64,000 nt of DNA from Euglena gracilis (GCA_039621445.1 CP154955.1:56576619-56640618), one strand, 5' to 3'. Positions 10,565 to 20,205 are shown, counted from the first letter of the stretch. The notes: generated by a model not told the origin, from the letters alone. A program made the numbers and translations.

Positions 10565-10900
10565 TGGGGGGGGCTTAAATTTCAAAAAAAGGGGGGGGTA
10601 ATGCGGATGATTGGAGGTCGGGCCGACCAGGTCGGCCCGACCTCCAATGGTCTATAAGCCATAGCCAACGGTTGGCCCGACCTAGGTCGGCCCGACCATG
10701 GTCGGTACGACCTCCGGGCTCGTCATAGCCAATCATCCGCACGGAGCCCGACCTCGGGGGGGGGGGGGGCATGGTAGTCGATCGACTCAACAATTGGTCA
10801 AAGCAACAATGGAACCGGCCGACTCAACAATTGAGTCGGTCGACTAGTCGGTCGACTCAATTGTTGATTCGATCGACTAGTCGATCGACTCAACAGGACC
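10565..10900. repeat. Palindromic GGTCGGGCCGACC cluster (right copy) and GTCGATCGAC words
   Basis: 10,565-10,765 is an inverted relative of 5,470-5,695, with the shared end GGCTTAAATTTC plus A- and G-runs. 10,775-10,895 is a second palindrome-rich tract of GTCGATCGACTCAACAATTG, GGTCGACTAGTCGG and similar. Related GTCGATCGAC tracts occur at 22,455, 39,355 and 60,180-60,630. Confidence 0.6.
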
Positions 10901-10962
10901 CCCCCCCTCAGGTTACCGTCTGGGGCCGGGGTGGGGGGAGGCAAAAAATCGCAGCATGCCAG

Positions 10963-11113
10963 GGCTCTGCTCCCATGTCATACCGGATCTCGGATGCAGA
11001 GTGGGAAGACCTGAAGGCCCAATCCAAGGAGGAGCCGAAGGAGGAAAAGGAGGAGGACGCCAAGCATGCCATTGCTTCAGGAGCATGGACACCATTATGT
11101 GTGGTGTCCATTC
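10963..11113 (+). CDS. Candidate upstream exon of the MGRN1-like RING gene
   Basis: An open frame bounded by a plausible acceptor (CAG ending at 10,962) and donor (GTAAGA at 11,114) encodes GSAPMSYRISDAEWEDL followed by a Lys/Glu-rich stretch. It lies upstream of, and on the same strand as, three convincing exons of an MGRN1-like protein. The acidic DAEWEDL could match the segment before the RING in that family, but I do not recognise it firmly. The phase (1) does not match the next exon start I chose, so an exon may be missing between them or a boundary may be wrong. The N-terminal DAR2 region of the family was not found. Confidence 0.35.
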
Positions 11114-11544
11114 GTAAGATTGTCGTATGGTGCATGAAAGTGTGATGTCCAAATGGGTGCAGGGATGTGGGATGTTAAGCTGTTTAAAACAAACTGTTTT
11201 TTCAAACAATGAAGATCCCCCCAGATCCAATCCCGGACCCCGGCTTCCCCAGGTGTGGAGGAGCAAGATCTGGGGGGGGGGGACAACAAATTGCCTTTAG
11301 CAGACTCTTGGCAGGGTATGGGAGATCGGGGGAGGGGGGTTAGATCCGGGGAGGATGGCATTTTTGAAGAAAGGCAGTTCAACAGGTTTTTGACATCCTT
11401 TTTGGTTTGTTTGGGGGCGGGTTTGAGCATATGTTTTTGCCAGTTAAAATTGTAAACAACATTCTTGGTGCTGTAGGGCATAGCTTGCGGAAATTTGAAC
11501 CCACCCCTGCGGCAGGGGGGGGGAAATTATGCGGTCTGGCAGGC

Positions 11545-11665
11545 GGGGAAAAAATGCGGAAATTATGCGGAAAAATGCGGAAAAATGCGGAAATTATGCG
11601 GAAATTATGCGGAAAAAAAATGCGGAAAATATGCGGAAAAATGCGGAAAATGCGGAAAATATGCC
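11545..11665 (+). repeat. ATGCGGAAA minisatellite, block 1
   Basis: Tandem ATGCGGAAA(A) and ATTATGCGGAA units, probably within an intron of the RING gene. Confidence 0.85.
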
Positions 11666-11914
11666 GAAATTCTGTGGAGTCCCAGGTCACATGGAGAGGA
11701 CAGATATATTTCTACCTCACAATATGCAGGGTCCCGATGCTATTTGATTCCCATCGCCGATGCCCAAGCTTGCCAAAAATCACCAAAATGCAATGGAAAA
11801 ACAAAGCACAAATTATGCATAAAACAAAGAGATGAAAAGACGAGCACATGTGCTCCAACATATTGGGGAAACAATGAACCTTGTAGTTGACCTGAAACGT
11901 AAAAAATTCACAAA

Positions 11915-12200
11915 AAATGCGGAAATTATGCGGAAAAATGTGGAAATTATGCGAAAAAATGCAGTAATTATGCGGAAAAATGCGGAAAATGCGGGATAAT
12001 GCGGAAATTATGCGGAAAAATGCGGAAAAATGCGGGAAAATGCGGAAAAAATGCGGTCAAATGCGAAAATGCGGAAAAATGCGGAAAATTTACAAAAAAA
12101 ATGCGGAAAATATGCGGAAAAATGCGGAAAAATGCGGAATAATGCGGAATAATGCGGAAATGCGGAAAAATGCGGAATAATGCGGAATAATGCGGACCGC
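11915..12200 (+). repeat. ATGCGGAAA minisatellite, block 2
   Basis: About 285 bp of the same ATGCGGAAAA/ATTATGCGG units. The two blocks are separated by about 250 bp of unrelated sequence. Confidence 0.85.
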
Positions 12201-12614
12201 ATAATTTCCCCCCCCCTGCCTGCGGGGAGGGTCCAGCCAGACAGCAGCCATTTTTCCAGACTGGTTTCCAGCCGCCAAAGGGCGGCTGGACGGCAACGGG
12301 GTTTTCGCTTTCGGAGGTTACAGGCAAAAATGGGCCAAAAAAAATGGGTCGAAAACGGCTGGCCAGGGCAAATCTGGGGTCATCTGGGGGCGATTTTTTC
12401 CATAATTGGCAGTTTTTTGGACATTTTTGCAGTTTCGATTTTTTGGGCACCCGGTTCCACCCCGTCAGGCCCACCTCCAGCCCGAGACCCCTGGGGGGGG
12501 GGGTTCCGGGCTGGAGCTGGGCCTTTTTTCAGCCAGCCCAAATTTTCCGGCCCCCCCCGGGGGGGGGGGTCGTTATAAATGCCCTGATTGTAACTCCGAG
12601 ACCTGTGAAATAAG
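12201..12614. other. Intron-like spacer
   Basis: C/G-run palindromes (for example near 12,550), a GGCCAAAAAAAATGGG tract and a pyrimidine/GC-rich stretch. No exon was identified. Confidence 0.45.
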
Positions 12615-12812
12615 AAATACTCTGCAAACATGGTGTACCCTGCAACACCATCCAGACCTCCCACTAGGATTGAGCATTCGCATGCCAAAGAGGGGCTGCC
12701 CATGCCTGAGTCGCGAATCCAGTCACAATTCACCTACGCCGAGGTGGTGCGACAGGCTAACGATGAGAAGCCCACCGAATATACTCTGAAGGTGCTGAAG
12801 CAGCGCCTGCAG
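12615..12812 (+). CDS. MGRN1-like E3 ligase, exon before the RING
   Basis: The frame encodes KYSANMVYPATP, then ...QFTYAEVVRQANDEKPTEY and TLKVLKQRLQ. In MGRN1/RNF157 and plant LOG2-type proteins the segment between the DAR2 region and the RING contains a VYP motif, then a Phe-containing strand and a (V)VKQ(I/K) strand leading to an EIYG motif. This exon fits that order. The donor is CAG|GTTGGC at 12,812/12,813 and splices in phase 0 to the exon at 13,098, which supplies LEDIYGM. The left boundary (AG at 12,613-12,614) is only a guess; a stop lies in frame at 12,606. By family knowledge the protein is a RING-type ubiquitin ligase. Confidence 0.65.
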
Positions 12813-13097
12813 GTTGGCAATCACCAGAGTTGGGCGCTCAATCATAATTCAAGAGGGATTTCCCTCCACAGTTTGGCAGGTTCAATGCCCTGATGTCAGG
12901 TCCAGTGTTCAGCCAGCTTGAGAATTCCAGAAGTTTTGATCGGGGTTCAATGAAATAACATCAGAGGTGGCATTCCAGGTTTGTTGGTTGCAAGTGAAAG
13001 TTTGTTCTTTCTCCTCGCTGGGGTTTAAACTCTGAATTCTGGGATTCCCCATCCCATTTTCAAAGTAGCTTGTTTTTTTTAAGTTGTCATTTTGCAG

Positions 13098-13156
13098 ACA
13101 GACTCTGAGAACGATTTGTACGATTTGGAGGACATCTACGGCATGCCGGCTGAGCA
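13098..13156 (+). CDS. MGRN1-like E3 ligase, short EIYG exon
   Basis: After a canonical TTTTGCAG acceptor, 59 bp encode TDSENDLYDLEDIYGMPAE and two bases of the next codon. LEDIYGM corresponds to the (L/Q)EIYG(I/L) motif shortly before the RING in MGRN1-like ligases. The chosen donor is CA|GTGATG at 13,156/13,157; the next in-frame triplet is a stop, so splicing is required. Phase 2 at the donor matches the acceptor at 15,160. The exon is short but specific, and together with its neighbours it is good evidence for the gene. The 2-kb intron that follows holds a hAT-like element. Confidence 0.75.
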
Positions 13157-13186
13157 GTGATGTGCAAGAATCTGCTTGGGTTTGTG

Positions 13187-13257
13187 AAAGCTGTGCGGAA
13201 GCACCCAGGGCGGTCCACAAGGGACGGGAAGTTTTTTTTCCCCCGAAAGGACCGCCC
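13187..13257 (+). repeat. Dispersed hairpin GGGCGGTCC...T-run...GGACCGCCC
   Basis: AGGGCGGTCC, then AAGGGACGGGAAG, a T-run, CCCCCGAA and GGACCGCCC form an imperfect hairpin. Close relatives lie at 25,297-25,352 and 55,960-56,005, with diverged forms at 19,335 and 36,220. Its right arm is interrupted by the element at 13,258. Confidence 0.6.
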
Positions 13258-13651
13258 CAGGGTTTGATATAAGGAGGGCGTACATGTTTTAGGTGGGGGG
13301 GTGGCCCCCCCCCCCCTCGGCCCCCAGGGTGGGGGTCCGGACCACCCCTGGCAGGTGGGGGGGTCCGGACCGACCCTCGGGGGGTACCCGGGACCCCCCC
13401 CAAAAAAGGGTCAATTTTTTCCTCCAGCGCTTTGCGCCGAAATTTTTTTTTGCATTTTTGACACATTTTTGCCCAAAAAGTACCCAAAATGGCACTTTTG
13501 GTCGTTTTGGGGGGTCAAAAATTTTCGGTCACCCAGACCGCGCAATTGTTTAGGTGGGGGCGGTGTCCCCCCCCCACCCCCCCCCCCTCCTGGCCCGCAG
13601 GGGGGGGGGGTCCGGACCACCCCCCCCCACCTGTCCTTATATCGAACCCTG
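13258..13651. mobile_element. hAT-like MITE with 8-bp target duplication
   Basis: The ends CAGGGTTTGATATAAGG and CCTTATATCGAACCCTG are inverted repeats with one mismatch. They are flanked by GACCGCCC on both sides (13,250-13,257 and 13,652-13,659). CAGGG termini with 8-bp duplications are typical of hAT transposons. The interior holds C/G runs and a GGCGC-type hairpin and no transposase. A similar right end occurs at about 26,238 and 56,888. Confidence 0.65.
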
Positions 13652-13699
13652 GACCGCCCTTGGGCCAGCCAACGGCCGATCCGGGGATTGAATGGGGTC

Positions 13700-14199
13700 A
13701 CCAGTTTTTCGTCCATTTTAGCAATGCATTTTTCATGGAAGGTACTGGGACAGGATTTTTTTTGTAAGGGCCGCCCTGGAGACACCATAATGAAACGCCA
13801 AATATCTGTTTTTGAAGATGTTTTTTGTTTTTGGTGAGAAAAGTAGGGGTTTTCTGAAGCCAAGTGATGGCGTAAAATGGAACCCCCACAGCACCCCCCC
13901 CCCTCACACATCTCCCCCATGCCCTTTCAATTGGACAGTGCAGGTGCAAGACTCACAGCGAGGCATGTGGAAAGGCCAAAGTGCCATGCATCTTCGAATT
14001 CTTTTGGCATCATTTTTTTTACTTACTTGGCCTTCAGCCTCGTCTGGGGGGCCACCCCACCCCACCCTGGACCCCCCACCCCCAGAACCAAAATAGCAAG
14101 ATCCCTTGCCTGTACATCCAACACCCAGTGTTTCCGGACACCCCCCCCCCCACGCCACCCCCCACACACGCCCCCCCCCCCCACAGGGGGGTTGGTACA
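13700..14199. other. Intron spacer, no exon recognised
   Basis: Includes one more degenerate copy of the CTGGGAC/T-run/CCGCCCTG dispersed repeat (about 13,740-13,785) and C-rich runs. Nothing else could be assigned. Confidence 0.4.
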
Positions 14200-14395
14200 C
14201 TCCTCCCCCCCCCCCGAGGGGCTCGCCACGCCATCCCCCCCCCCCTAGCCGGACCCCCTCGCCACGCCACCCGTTACATTTTTAATTTTGCAACCATGGT
14301 ACACCCCTCCCCCCCCTCCGAGACCCCCTCGCCACGCCACGCCATTTACCCCCCCCCCTATTTGGACCCCCTCGCCAGGCGTACCAACCCCCCAC
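14200..14395 (-). repeat. GGACCCCCTCGCCACGCC minisatellite (inverted partner of 8,507-8,700)
   Basis: Reverse-complement copies of the GGCGAGGGGGTCC repeat, separated by C-runs. Confidence 0.65.
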
Positions 14396-14638
14396 ACTTA
14401 AGTGTATTTCATGCCATATGTGGGGTTTGGACCGAAAAACTTTTCTGTGCCACATACCCGAAAAGAGGGGTCAAAGTGTCATTTTTGAGTGGGTTGGGGT
14501 TTCTCCTCCAAATTTTTGCTGAAAGAAAATGCCAACCCGGCTGGGTTCTGGCTTGTGCTTTTGGGGTGCCAGCTTGGTCAAGTTGCCAGCCAGCTGTGAA
14601 CCCCCCCCCCCCCTGGACCACCCGCCCCCTGAGGAGGG

Positions 14639-14870
14639 GCATAGATTCACTTAACGCCTGTGTGACCCCCCCTCGGGGGGGGGGGTGCGCCATGAATCAG
14701 GTTTTTGACCTGGCCAAAGACCAGGCCGGAAAAAATTTTCAAGGATTTTCGGCCGATACTGGCTGGATTTTGGGTGGGAGGGTGGGGGGGGGGGGTGTTT
14801 GAAAAAGTGGATGGGTGGGTTGGGGCCCGGGGAAAAGTGCTGTCCTGCAGGACCCCCCCAGTCCTCAAGA
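14639..14870 (+). repeat. Dispersed about 230-bp repeat (GATTCACTTAACGCCTGTGTGACC family)
   Basis: Starts AGATTCACTTAACGCCTG. Contains GGCCGGAAAAAATTTTC, GATTTTGGGTGGG and GTGGGTTGGGGCCCGGGGAAAAGTG. Family members lie at 15,458-15,768 and, more diverged, at 18,937-19,070, 30,107-30,320 and 61,373-61,560. Confidence 0.55.
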
Positions 14871-15160
14871 AGACCCTTGATAACGAGAGGCAATACGCCC
14901 ACACATGTTTTTGCCAGAAAGCTGCATACAATGGACCAGCATAAAAATTACCAAAATCAAATTTCCCAAGGCATTCTGTGGGACAACAAAATTTCATTTG
15001 GGATTTTTGAAATTTCTTCCACTTTCCCCCCCTTTTTTTTACATTATCCGCATGGAACCCCCTGGGGGCTTGTCTTTGGTGACCAACTAGTGAAGCTTGG
15101 CACCAGCGAATTGGAAACAGGGGTGCGCGTTTGTTTTATGAAATACAAATGAAGCCACAG

Positions 15161-15368
15161 CATCCATTGCGGAGATCGGGGGTCCATCACTGGGCCCGAA
15201 AGCACCGCATCGGCCGCCACGGCCGAGGCGCACACCAACGAGCCGGTCACCGCCAGCCTGGCGGGCCTGGCGGACCACGATGATGGGGAGGACTGCGTCA
15301 TCTGTCTCGCGGAGCCGCGCAACACGCTGGTGATGCCATGCCGACATATGTGCCTGTGCTCTGCACGG
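15161..15368 (+). CDS. MGRN1-like E3 ligase, exon with first half of the RING
   Basis: The frame encodes an Ala/Thr-rich linker, then [20 protein letters not shown] and [12 protein letters not shown]. This is the first half of a RING-HC domain in the MGRN1/RNF157/LOG2 style: CxxC (DCVIC), then PCRHMCLC supplying the third Cys, the His and the fifth ligand. The acceptor at 15,160 (CCACAG) matches the phase left by the exon at 13,098-13,156. A GT donor is available at 15,369 (after CLCSAR), but joining it to the next exon would place ten residues between the fifth and sixth zinc ligands instead of the usual two. A non-standard junction nearer 15,362 would restore the spacing. By family knowledge RING-HC ligases recruit an E2 for ubiquitin transfer. 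Confidence 0.8.
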
Positions 15369-15457
15369 GTCGCTGCCTTCCCTCTCCCCCCCAGCCTTTT
15401 CTCGTGACAGTGCTGACCACAAGGGACAACAACCCCAAGTAACACCTTGGGACCATA

Positions 15458-15768
15458 GATTCACCTAACACCTGTGTGACCCCACCCCCAGGGAGTGGGT
15501 GGGGTTTCGAGAGTGGATGGGTGGGTTGGGGCTGCCCCCCCCCCCTGGGGTGGAGTGGGTCATGGGGTCAGATTTTGGTCCAGCCAAAGGCCGGGCCAGA
15601 ATTTTTTTTCAAGGGTTTTCTGCTGTTTTTGGCTGGATTTTGGGTGGGTGGGTGGGCGGTAGACCCCCCCCCTCCGGTGGGTGGGTGGTGGGTATTTGAA
15701 AGAAGTGGGTGGGTAGGTTTGGGCCTGGGGAAAAGTGTCCCCCCCCCCGGGTCACTAAGTGAATCTGT
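15458..15768. mobile_element. Putative MITE in the RING-gene intron
   Basis: The left end AGATTCACCTAACACC and right end GTCACTAAGTGAATCT give a short inverted repeat (AGATTCAC(C/T)TA). The interior belongs to the repeat family listed at 14,639. No clear target duplication is visible. It lies inside the intron that splits the RING. Confidence 0.45.
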
Positions 15769-15878
15769 GCTTGGGACCAGCAAAGACTCAGGCTCACATA
15801 ATATGCCAAAGTTTTTTCCTTTTTTTTCCACTTTTGGTCATCCCAAATCACAAAGCCCCAGCAAACCTGACCTGGCAG

Positions 15879-16064
15879 CGGTGGCCCGGGATGGACTGCG
15901 CCAGCATGCTGCGGCAGCGCACCAACAAGTGCCCCATCTGCCGCACGGTGGCGGAGCGGTTCCTGACGTTCAAGAAGAACAAGGAGGAGGACCATGACCA
16001 TGAGCACGACCACGACCACGCCCAGGCCCCACCATCCTGGCTTGCTTTCCGGGCAGTGAAATGA
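15879..16064 (+). CDS. MGRN1-like E3 ligase, final exon with second half of the RING
   Basis: After CTGGCAG the frame reads RWPGMDCASMLRQRTNKCPI then CRTVAERFLTFKK, a His/Asp repeat (HDHEHDHDH) and a stop at 16,062. CASMLRQRTNKCPICR matches the second half of a RING-HC domain (C..C, CPIC), and the following hydrophobic strand matches the conserved extension after the RING in MGRN1/LOG2 proteins. The Asp/His-rich tail is not a family feature I know. The two RING halves lie about 530 bp apart on the same strand in the correct order, which is strong evidence for a spliced gene. Confidence 0.8.
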   Translation, partial: RWPGMDCASMLRQRTNKCPICRTVAERFLTFKKNKEEDHDHEHDHDHAQAPPSWLAFRAVK

Positions 16065-16892
16065 AGCCACCATAATGGTGCCTCACTTCTTCATGGTTGT
16101 TTTTGTCAATGGTCAACCCCCTTAGGGGGTTATCATCCATTTGAGGGGATGGCCCAGTTGGCCACCTTGAGCTCGAACCCTCTGATTTTGTCACGCGTTG
16201 GGTTCTGGCTTTGGCAGGGCAGAACGGGAATTGGCCAAACAGCCAGGGTGGTGTGGTGGGGGGGTCGACCACCCCCCCACCGCTGCATGGTGGGTGGGGG
16301 GGTCGACCCCCCCCCACCACCTCTTCCCGTATTTCCTGGAGCACCATTTTTTTGAGTCCAAAAAGTTTCTGGCGCTTTTGGCGTGTTTTGACCCATTTTG
16401 GGACCCATATGGGAGGTCCCCCGAAGAACCCCACAACACCCCATTTTTTCACAGGGCTCTGGGGCATCAAAAGTATCCACCGTTTCCCTGACCTACCTTG
16501 TACCTTGGCTTGTTCGGCGTTGATGTTTCAAATCAGCGAAGTTTTCATGAATTGCTAACCTGGCATGAAACAACAAACAGAATGAGAGGAGCAAAGAACA
16601 TGCAAACCATGGAAATCAGAGGGGTTTTTTTAAGTCAAGGGGAAGTGGGGTTTGGTGATTGGGTACCCCACCACTTTCTGTTTTCGGCACAAAGCGCCAA
16701 CCAACCTTGGACCCCAAATTGGACCCCCCCCCCCAAAAGTGGGTCCCCCGAGCCCCTCGCCCAGGGGTGGGCGGGTCCAGACCTCCCCCAGGTCCTAAAA
16801 AGACCTCAAAGACTAACTAAAAGATGAAAAAGGATTGGAATGATACAGTGCACATGATGGGCACGCTGCCTCGCATGAGGTGATGGGGCCTG
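16065..16892. other. Spacer 3' of the RING gene
   Basis: Contains a GTCGACC-centred inverted pair of C/G runs (16,240-16,325), a copy of the CGGCACAAAGCGCC hairpin (about 16,683) and C-runs. No exon could be assigned. Confidence 0.45.
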
Positions 16893-17005
16893 CCCTCCGA
16901 CGGAGACCACAAGGACAGCGACTCCGAAGACGAGGTGGACTTCAACATGACGCCGGACGCTGTGGCGGCGGGCGGGGGCAACCGCAGCCAGAGATTCTTT
17001 TTTAA
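16893..17005 (+). CDS. Exon-like acidic frame, unknown
   Basis: The frame reads SDGDHKDSDSEDEVDFNMTP followed by DAVAAGGGNRSQR. The composition (acidic, Ser-rich, then Gly-rich) looks like a disordered protein segment, and third positions are GC-rich unlike the surroundings. It lies 0.8 kb after the RING-gene stop on the same strand, and may be an alternative 3' exon or part of another gene. It is not included in the segmental duplication. No domain is recognised and splice sites are unclear. Confidence 0.3.
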
Positions 17006-17379
17006 GTTTGGTGACCCATGGGGAAGGGGGGCGAGCGGGTGAGTCGGGGCCGAGCCCCCGAGGGGGGGGTGCATGTCCCCACAGTGCTGGAATTACACCA
17101 GAGTTACTCACCCGGCCAGGGGGAGCAACAAATGAGCACTGGTGTGAGGGGTCCCTGGCCACTCACCACACAGCAAACTGGGCCAGAACCACAGTTTGCG
17201 CCAGCCATAAACAGACAAGAAGCCTTAATGCAACCAGGGGGAGGGCAGGCCGAGTGGGGACCCCAGTTTTGTTCTGTTTTTTTTTGGACCCCAAAATTGA
17301 CCCCCAAAATGGGTCCCCCCGAACCCCCCCCCCCCCCACCCAGCCCCACCAAGGGGGGTTGGACCCCCCCGGGTCCTAA

Positions 17380-17526
17380 AAAAACCTCTGACCGCAACCG
17401 TGTGCGGTCCTCGTCTGCCTCCTCGGCCCCCATCTCCTCCGCCCCCTCCTCTGGTCCGGCGAGCACTCCACCCAGGGAAGATACAGGGTGCTCATCTTTT
17501 GTGAGACCACGTCTTGCCTCTACTTA
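17380..17526 (+). CDS. Exon-like Ser/Pro-rich frame (also at 33,863-34,009)
   Basis: The frame includes KTSDRNRVRSSSASSAPISS and APSSGPASTPPREDTGCSSF and is closed by a stop. It is identical in both duplication copies. Ser/Pro richness suggests a disordered segment. I do not recognise a family, and whether it is spliced to the exon-like frame at 16,893 is unknown. Copy B begins downstream of that frame, so any gene there would be 5'-truncated. Confidence 0.3.
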
Positions 17527-17639
17527 ACCCTCTGGAATTGACGCCCCCATCCAATCCGGTTTCACAGGGTTTGAAGTGCTGGGTTTTCTGAGGAATGTCC
17601 ATACGTATGCTATTTTCCTTTCCGTAATAAATGACAGTA

Positions 17640-18074
17640 CACCTAACGCCTGAATTTTTTGCACTTCGCACCGTGTATTTTTGCACTTCCAGTCAATTTT
17701 ACTGCACGTTATCTCAAAAAATGTTTTCACATGCCACCAATTTGTTTGCACTTTATCTCAAAATGTTTGCACCTTATCCCAAAAATATTTGCCTCAGTTC
17801 CGAAGATGTTTGCACTTGCATCGGGTGTTTTGCACATTTGCCTTTTGAAACTTCAATTGGCGTGGATCTTTTTCCATTGTCCAGTGCAAGGCCATTTTTC
17901 ATTGTGCAAAAATAAAATGACGGAGGGCAAATTCTTTCAGAACAAGTGCAAATATTTTTGGGGCGCAGTGCAAAAAATTTTGAAACCTTTGGGCAAAGGG
18001 CGCTGGGCAATAACTTTGACAGGTTGGGGCAAATATTTTTGCCAGCCGTGGGCAAAAATTTCAGACGGTAGGTG
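17640..18074. mobile_element. Putative TA-flanked MITE rich in TTTGCAC words
   Basis: The ends CACCTAACGCCTGAA and TTCAGACGGTAGGTG form imperfect inverted repeats of about 22 bp with adjoining AT tracts, flanked by TA at 17,638-17,639 and 18,075-18,076. The interior is made of GCAAATATTTTTG/TTTGCACTT words. TA flanks suggest a Tc1/mariner-type non-autonomous element. Copy B holds the rearranged version at 34,122-34,955. Confidence 0.5.
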
Positions 18075-18497
18075 TAATTGATTGATTCTCGTTCAATTTA
18101 CCTGTCATTTCTCTCGCAACAGGTTGGATAAAGACGCAAACCCCTCAAATACTCAGGCGGCCGATTTTGCACTTAAGCGTGCTTTGCACTTCGCGTTCTT
18201 TTGCACATTTGAGCATTTTTCATTAACATCGAAAATTGTGCAAAGGAATTGTTTGGTTTTTAGGTTTTATGTTGAAGGGGGGGAGTTTTTTGGACGTGTC
18301 TTTTCCAGCCTTCCCCCATGCAAAGTCTTTTGGACATGCAACATTTAAGGGCAGTGCATAGTTAAAGTGGAGGGGGGCAGTGGACCTTCGGAGACAGAGA
18401 ATTTGGTCTTCCTGGATTCAATGTAACCTTTGTAATGCTGTTGTTGCTATTGTGTCCGAAACCTACATATTTGCTTTTATAAAATCTTTTCCAGGAG

Positions 18498-18896
18498 TAT
18501 CATCAGACGTTGACAGTGGGACACCTGAAAACAGGGAGTTTCGCACTGGAGATCTTAATCCCTATTCGGGGTGCACCCAGCGCCTTTTTATTTTCCGGCC
18601 AACAGCCTCCGGTTGGGGTGCGGAACCCGCCCCCAACCCAGGCCGTTCTTGCCACCGTTTCCCATCAATGCCCTGGGAGGTCTCGCCCCCCCCCCCTTCT
18701 GCCGGCTCATTTGCCGCGCCGGCAGCGCCCACCCCGATTCCGTCCAACCGCACAAACCTGCCCTCCCCTGCGCGCGGTCCCCTCGGTGCCCCCCGTCAGC
18801 ATGGGCCCGTCGTCGTCGGCCAGCGGCCCCACCCGCCCCGTGTCCACCCCCTCTCCCAGGCGGTCGCTTTTCCAAATGGGACCCAGGGCTGAGTGA
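18498..18896 (+). CDS. Exon-like Pro/Ser-rich frame (also at 35,377-35,777)
   Basis: After a TTTTCCAG acceptor the frame begins VSSDVDSGTPENREFRTGDL. An overlapping frame later gives PVSMGPSSSASGPTRPVSTP then SPRRSLFQMGPRAE before a stop. Both copies keep these frames open, but the GC-rich composition makes long frames likely by chance. The two readings conflict, so at most one is real or a splice joins them. No domain is recognised. Confidence 0.25.
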   Translation, partial: YHQTLTVGHLKTGSFALEILIPIRGAPSAFLFSGQQPPVGVRNPPPTQAVLATVSHQCPGRSRPPPLLPAHLPRRQRPPRFRPTAQTCPPLRAVPSVPPVSMGPSSSASGPTRPVSTPSPRRSLFQMGPRAE

Positions 18897-19537
18897 GAAT
18901 CCCCGAAGTCGTATGAGTGGTGGTGGTGGGGGGGGGGTGAGTTTTGCCTCGCCAATGGCCGGCCGGAAAATTTTTTTTTGGCTGATTTTTGATGGGTGGG
19001 TGCGTCCACCATGGAGGGGGTTCAAAAAAAAAACAGTGGGTGGGTTTGTGCCTGGCAAAGCCCTGGGGGACCTTGACCTTTGTGGATTTTTCGGCAGCCG
19101 GTGGTGACCTTTTTTCTTTGCAATGTGCCGAAATGGGCCTCAAAAAATGGGCCGACAATGGGCTGTCACAAATGACCCTCCTGGCAAGGGGAGTCCAAGA
19201 ACCAGTCAGAATTCCACCTGCAGAACTGCCAGTGCTGGTACCGGCTGTCCTGTCAGTATCGGAAGTTGTTAGGGTCTTTGGTACCTGTCAAATCACATGT
19301 CTAGTGACAGTTTCCTGGGGGGAAGGGTTGGCAGGGTGGTCCACGAGGGACAACATGTTTTTTTTAACTTCAAGACCGTCCTTTGGCCGAAGGGCCGCCC
19401 ACGGCCAGTCCAGGCTCAAATGATGGCGAAAATTAAAAGTGGAAAATTTGGGTGCATGTGTGCTGGTCCAAGGATGCCAGACCTCGCCAGTTGTCGACCT
19501 GTTTTTAAATTGTTTTATCAGTGAAAATTCTGGGAGT

Positions 19538-19690
19538 ATATATACATATATACATATATATATATATATGTATATACATATATTTTAAAAAAAATTATGT
19601 ATAAAAAGTTTTATACATATTTATATTTATATTATATGTGTGTGTGTGTGTGTGCGTGTGTGTGCGTGTGTGTGTGTGTGTGTATTGAAA
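19538..19690. repeat. TA-rich and GT microsatellite (also at 36,412-36,558)
   Basis: Alternating TATA/TACATATA is followed by a (GT)n tract with GC interruptions. Lengths differ between copies A and B. Confidence 0.85.
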
Positions 19691-20054
19691 AAAATTTTAA
19701 CGCCAAGGAATGCCCTGGGGTCAGGGCGATCCATGAGGGATCAGGCCGGCCAAAGGCTGGTCCGGGGCCCGAACAGGGTCGAAGGTTCAAAAGTTGGGGA
19801 TCACATTTTTTTTGACTGACCCAGGTGGGTGGCTATATTGGGGTCCAAGGACCCATTTTCGCCAACCCGCGGCCACCTTGGGCCATTTCCCCTCTGGGTT
19901 TTTCATTGAATGCGCTGGGGCGGAAGCGTCTGTTTTTTTGCTTTTAAGTTTCACGCTTAGGACCGCGGGGTGAGGCGACGCCCTGCCCCCGCCACGCCCC
20001 GGCGCAGGTCCGCAGGGCGGGGCCCGGCGGACGGGGAACCCCTCCGGCGCCAAC

Positions 20055-20205
20055 CGCCCCATCCAGCATTATTAAGTCGCTCGCCGTGCTCCGCCAGATG
20101 CTTCGCCCACGGCCCCCACGGACGGTCAATGCCAATGAACGGTCTTGGGCCAGAGAGCTCGTTTTCTCCCCCGAAGCCGACCTGGTTTTCACACAATATT
20201 GGCGT
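20055..20205 (+). CDS. Exon-like frame, unknown (also at 36,927-37,075)
   Basis: The frame includes PSSIIKSLAVLRQMLRPRPP and RTVNANERSWARELVFSPEA. It is kept open and almost unchanged in both copies. The first part has an amphipathic-helix look. Its 3' half overlaps the dispersed TTTTCTCCCCCGAAG repeat, so the 3' limit is uncertain. No family is recognised. Confidence 0.25.

Noticed and set aside
11545-12200. Cys/Gly/Asn/Met repeat proteins (MRKNAEKCG type)
   Set aside because: Translation of the ATGCGGAAA minisatellite.
17640-18350. Short Cys/Phe/Lys-rich proteins in the TTTGCAC-rich region
   Set aside because: Frames run through a MITE made of simple words and change with its inversion in copy B.
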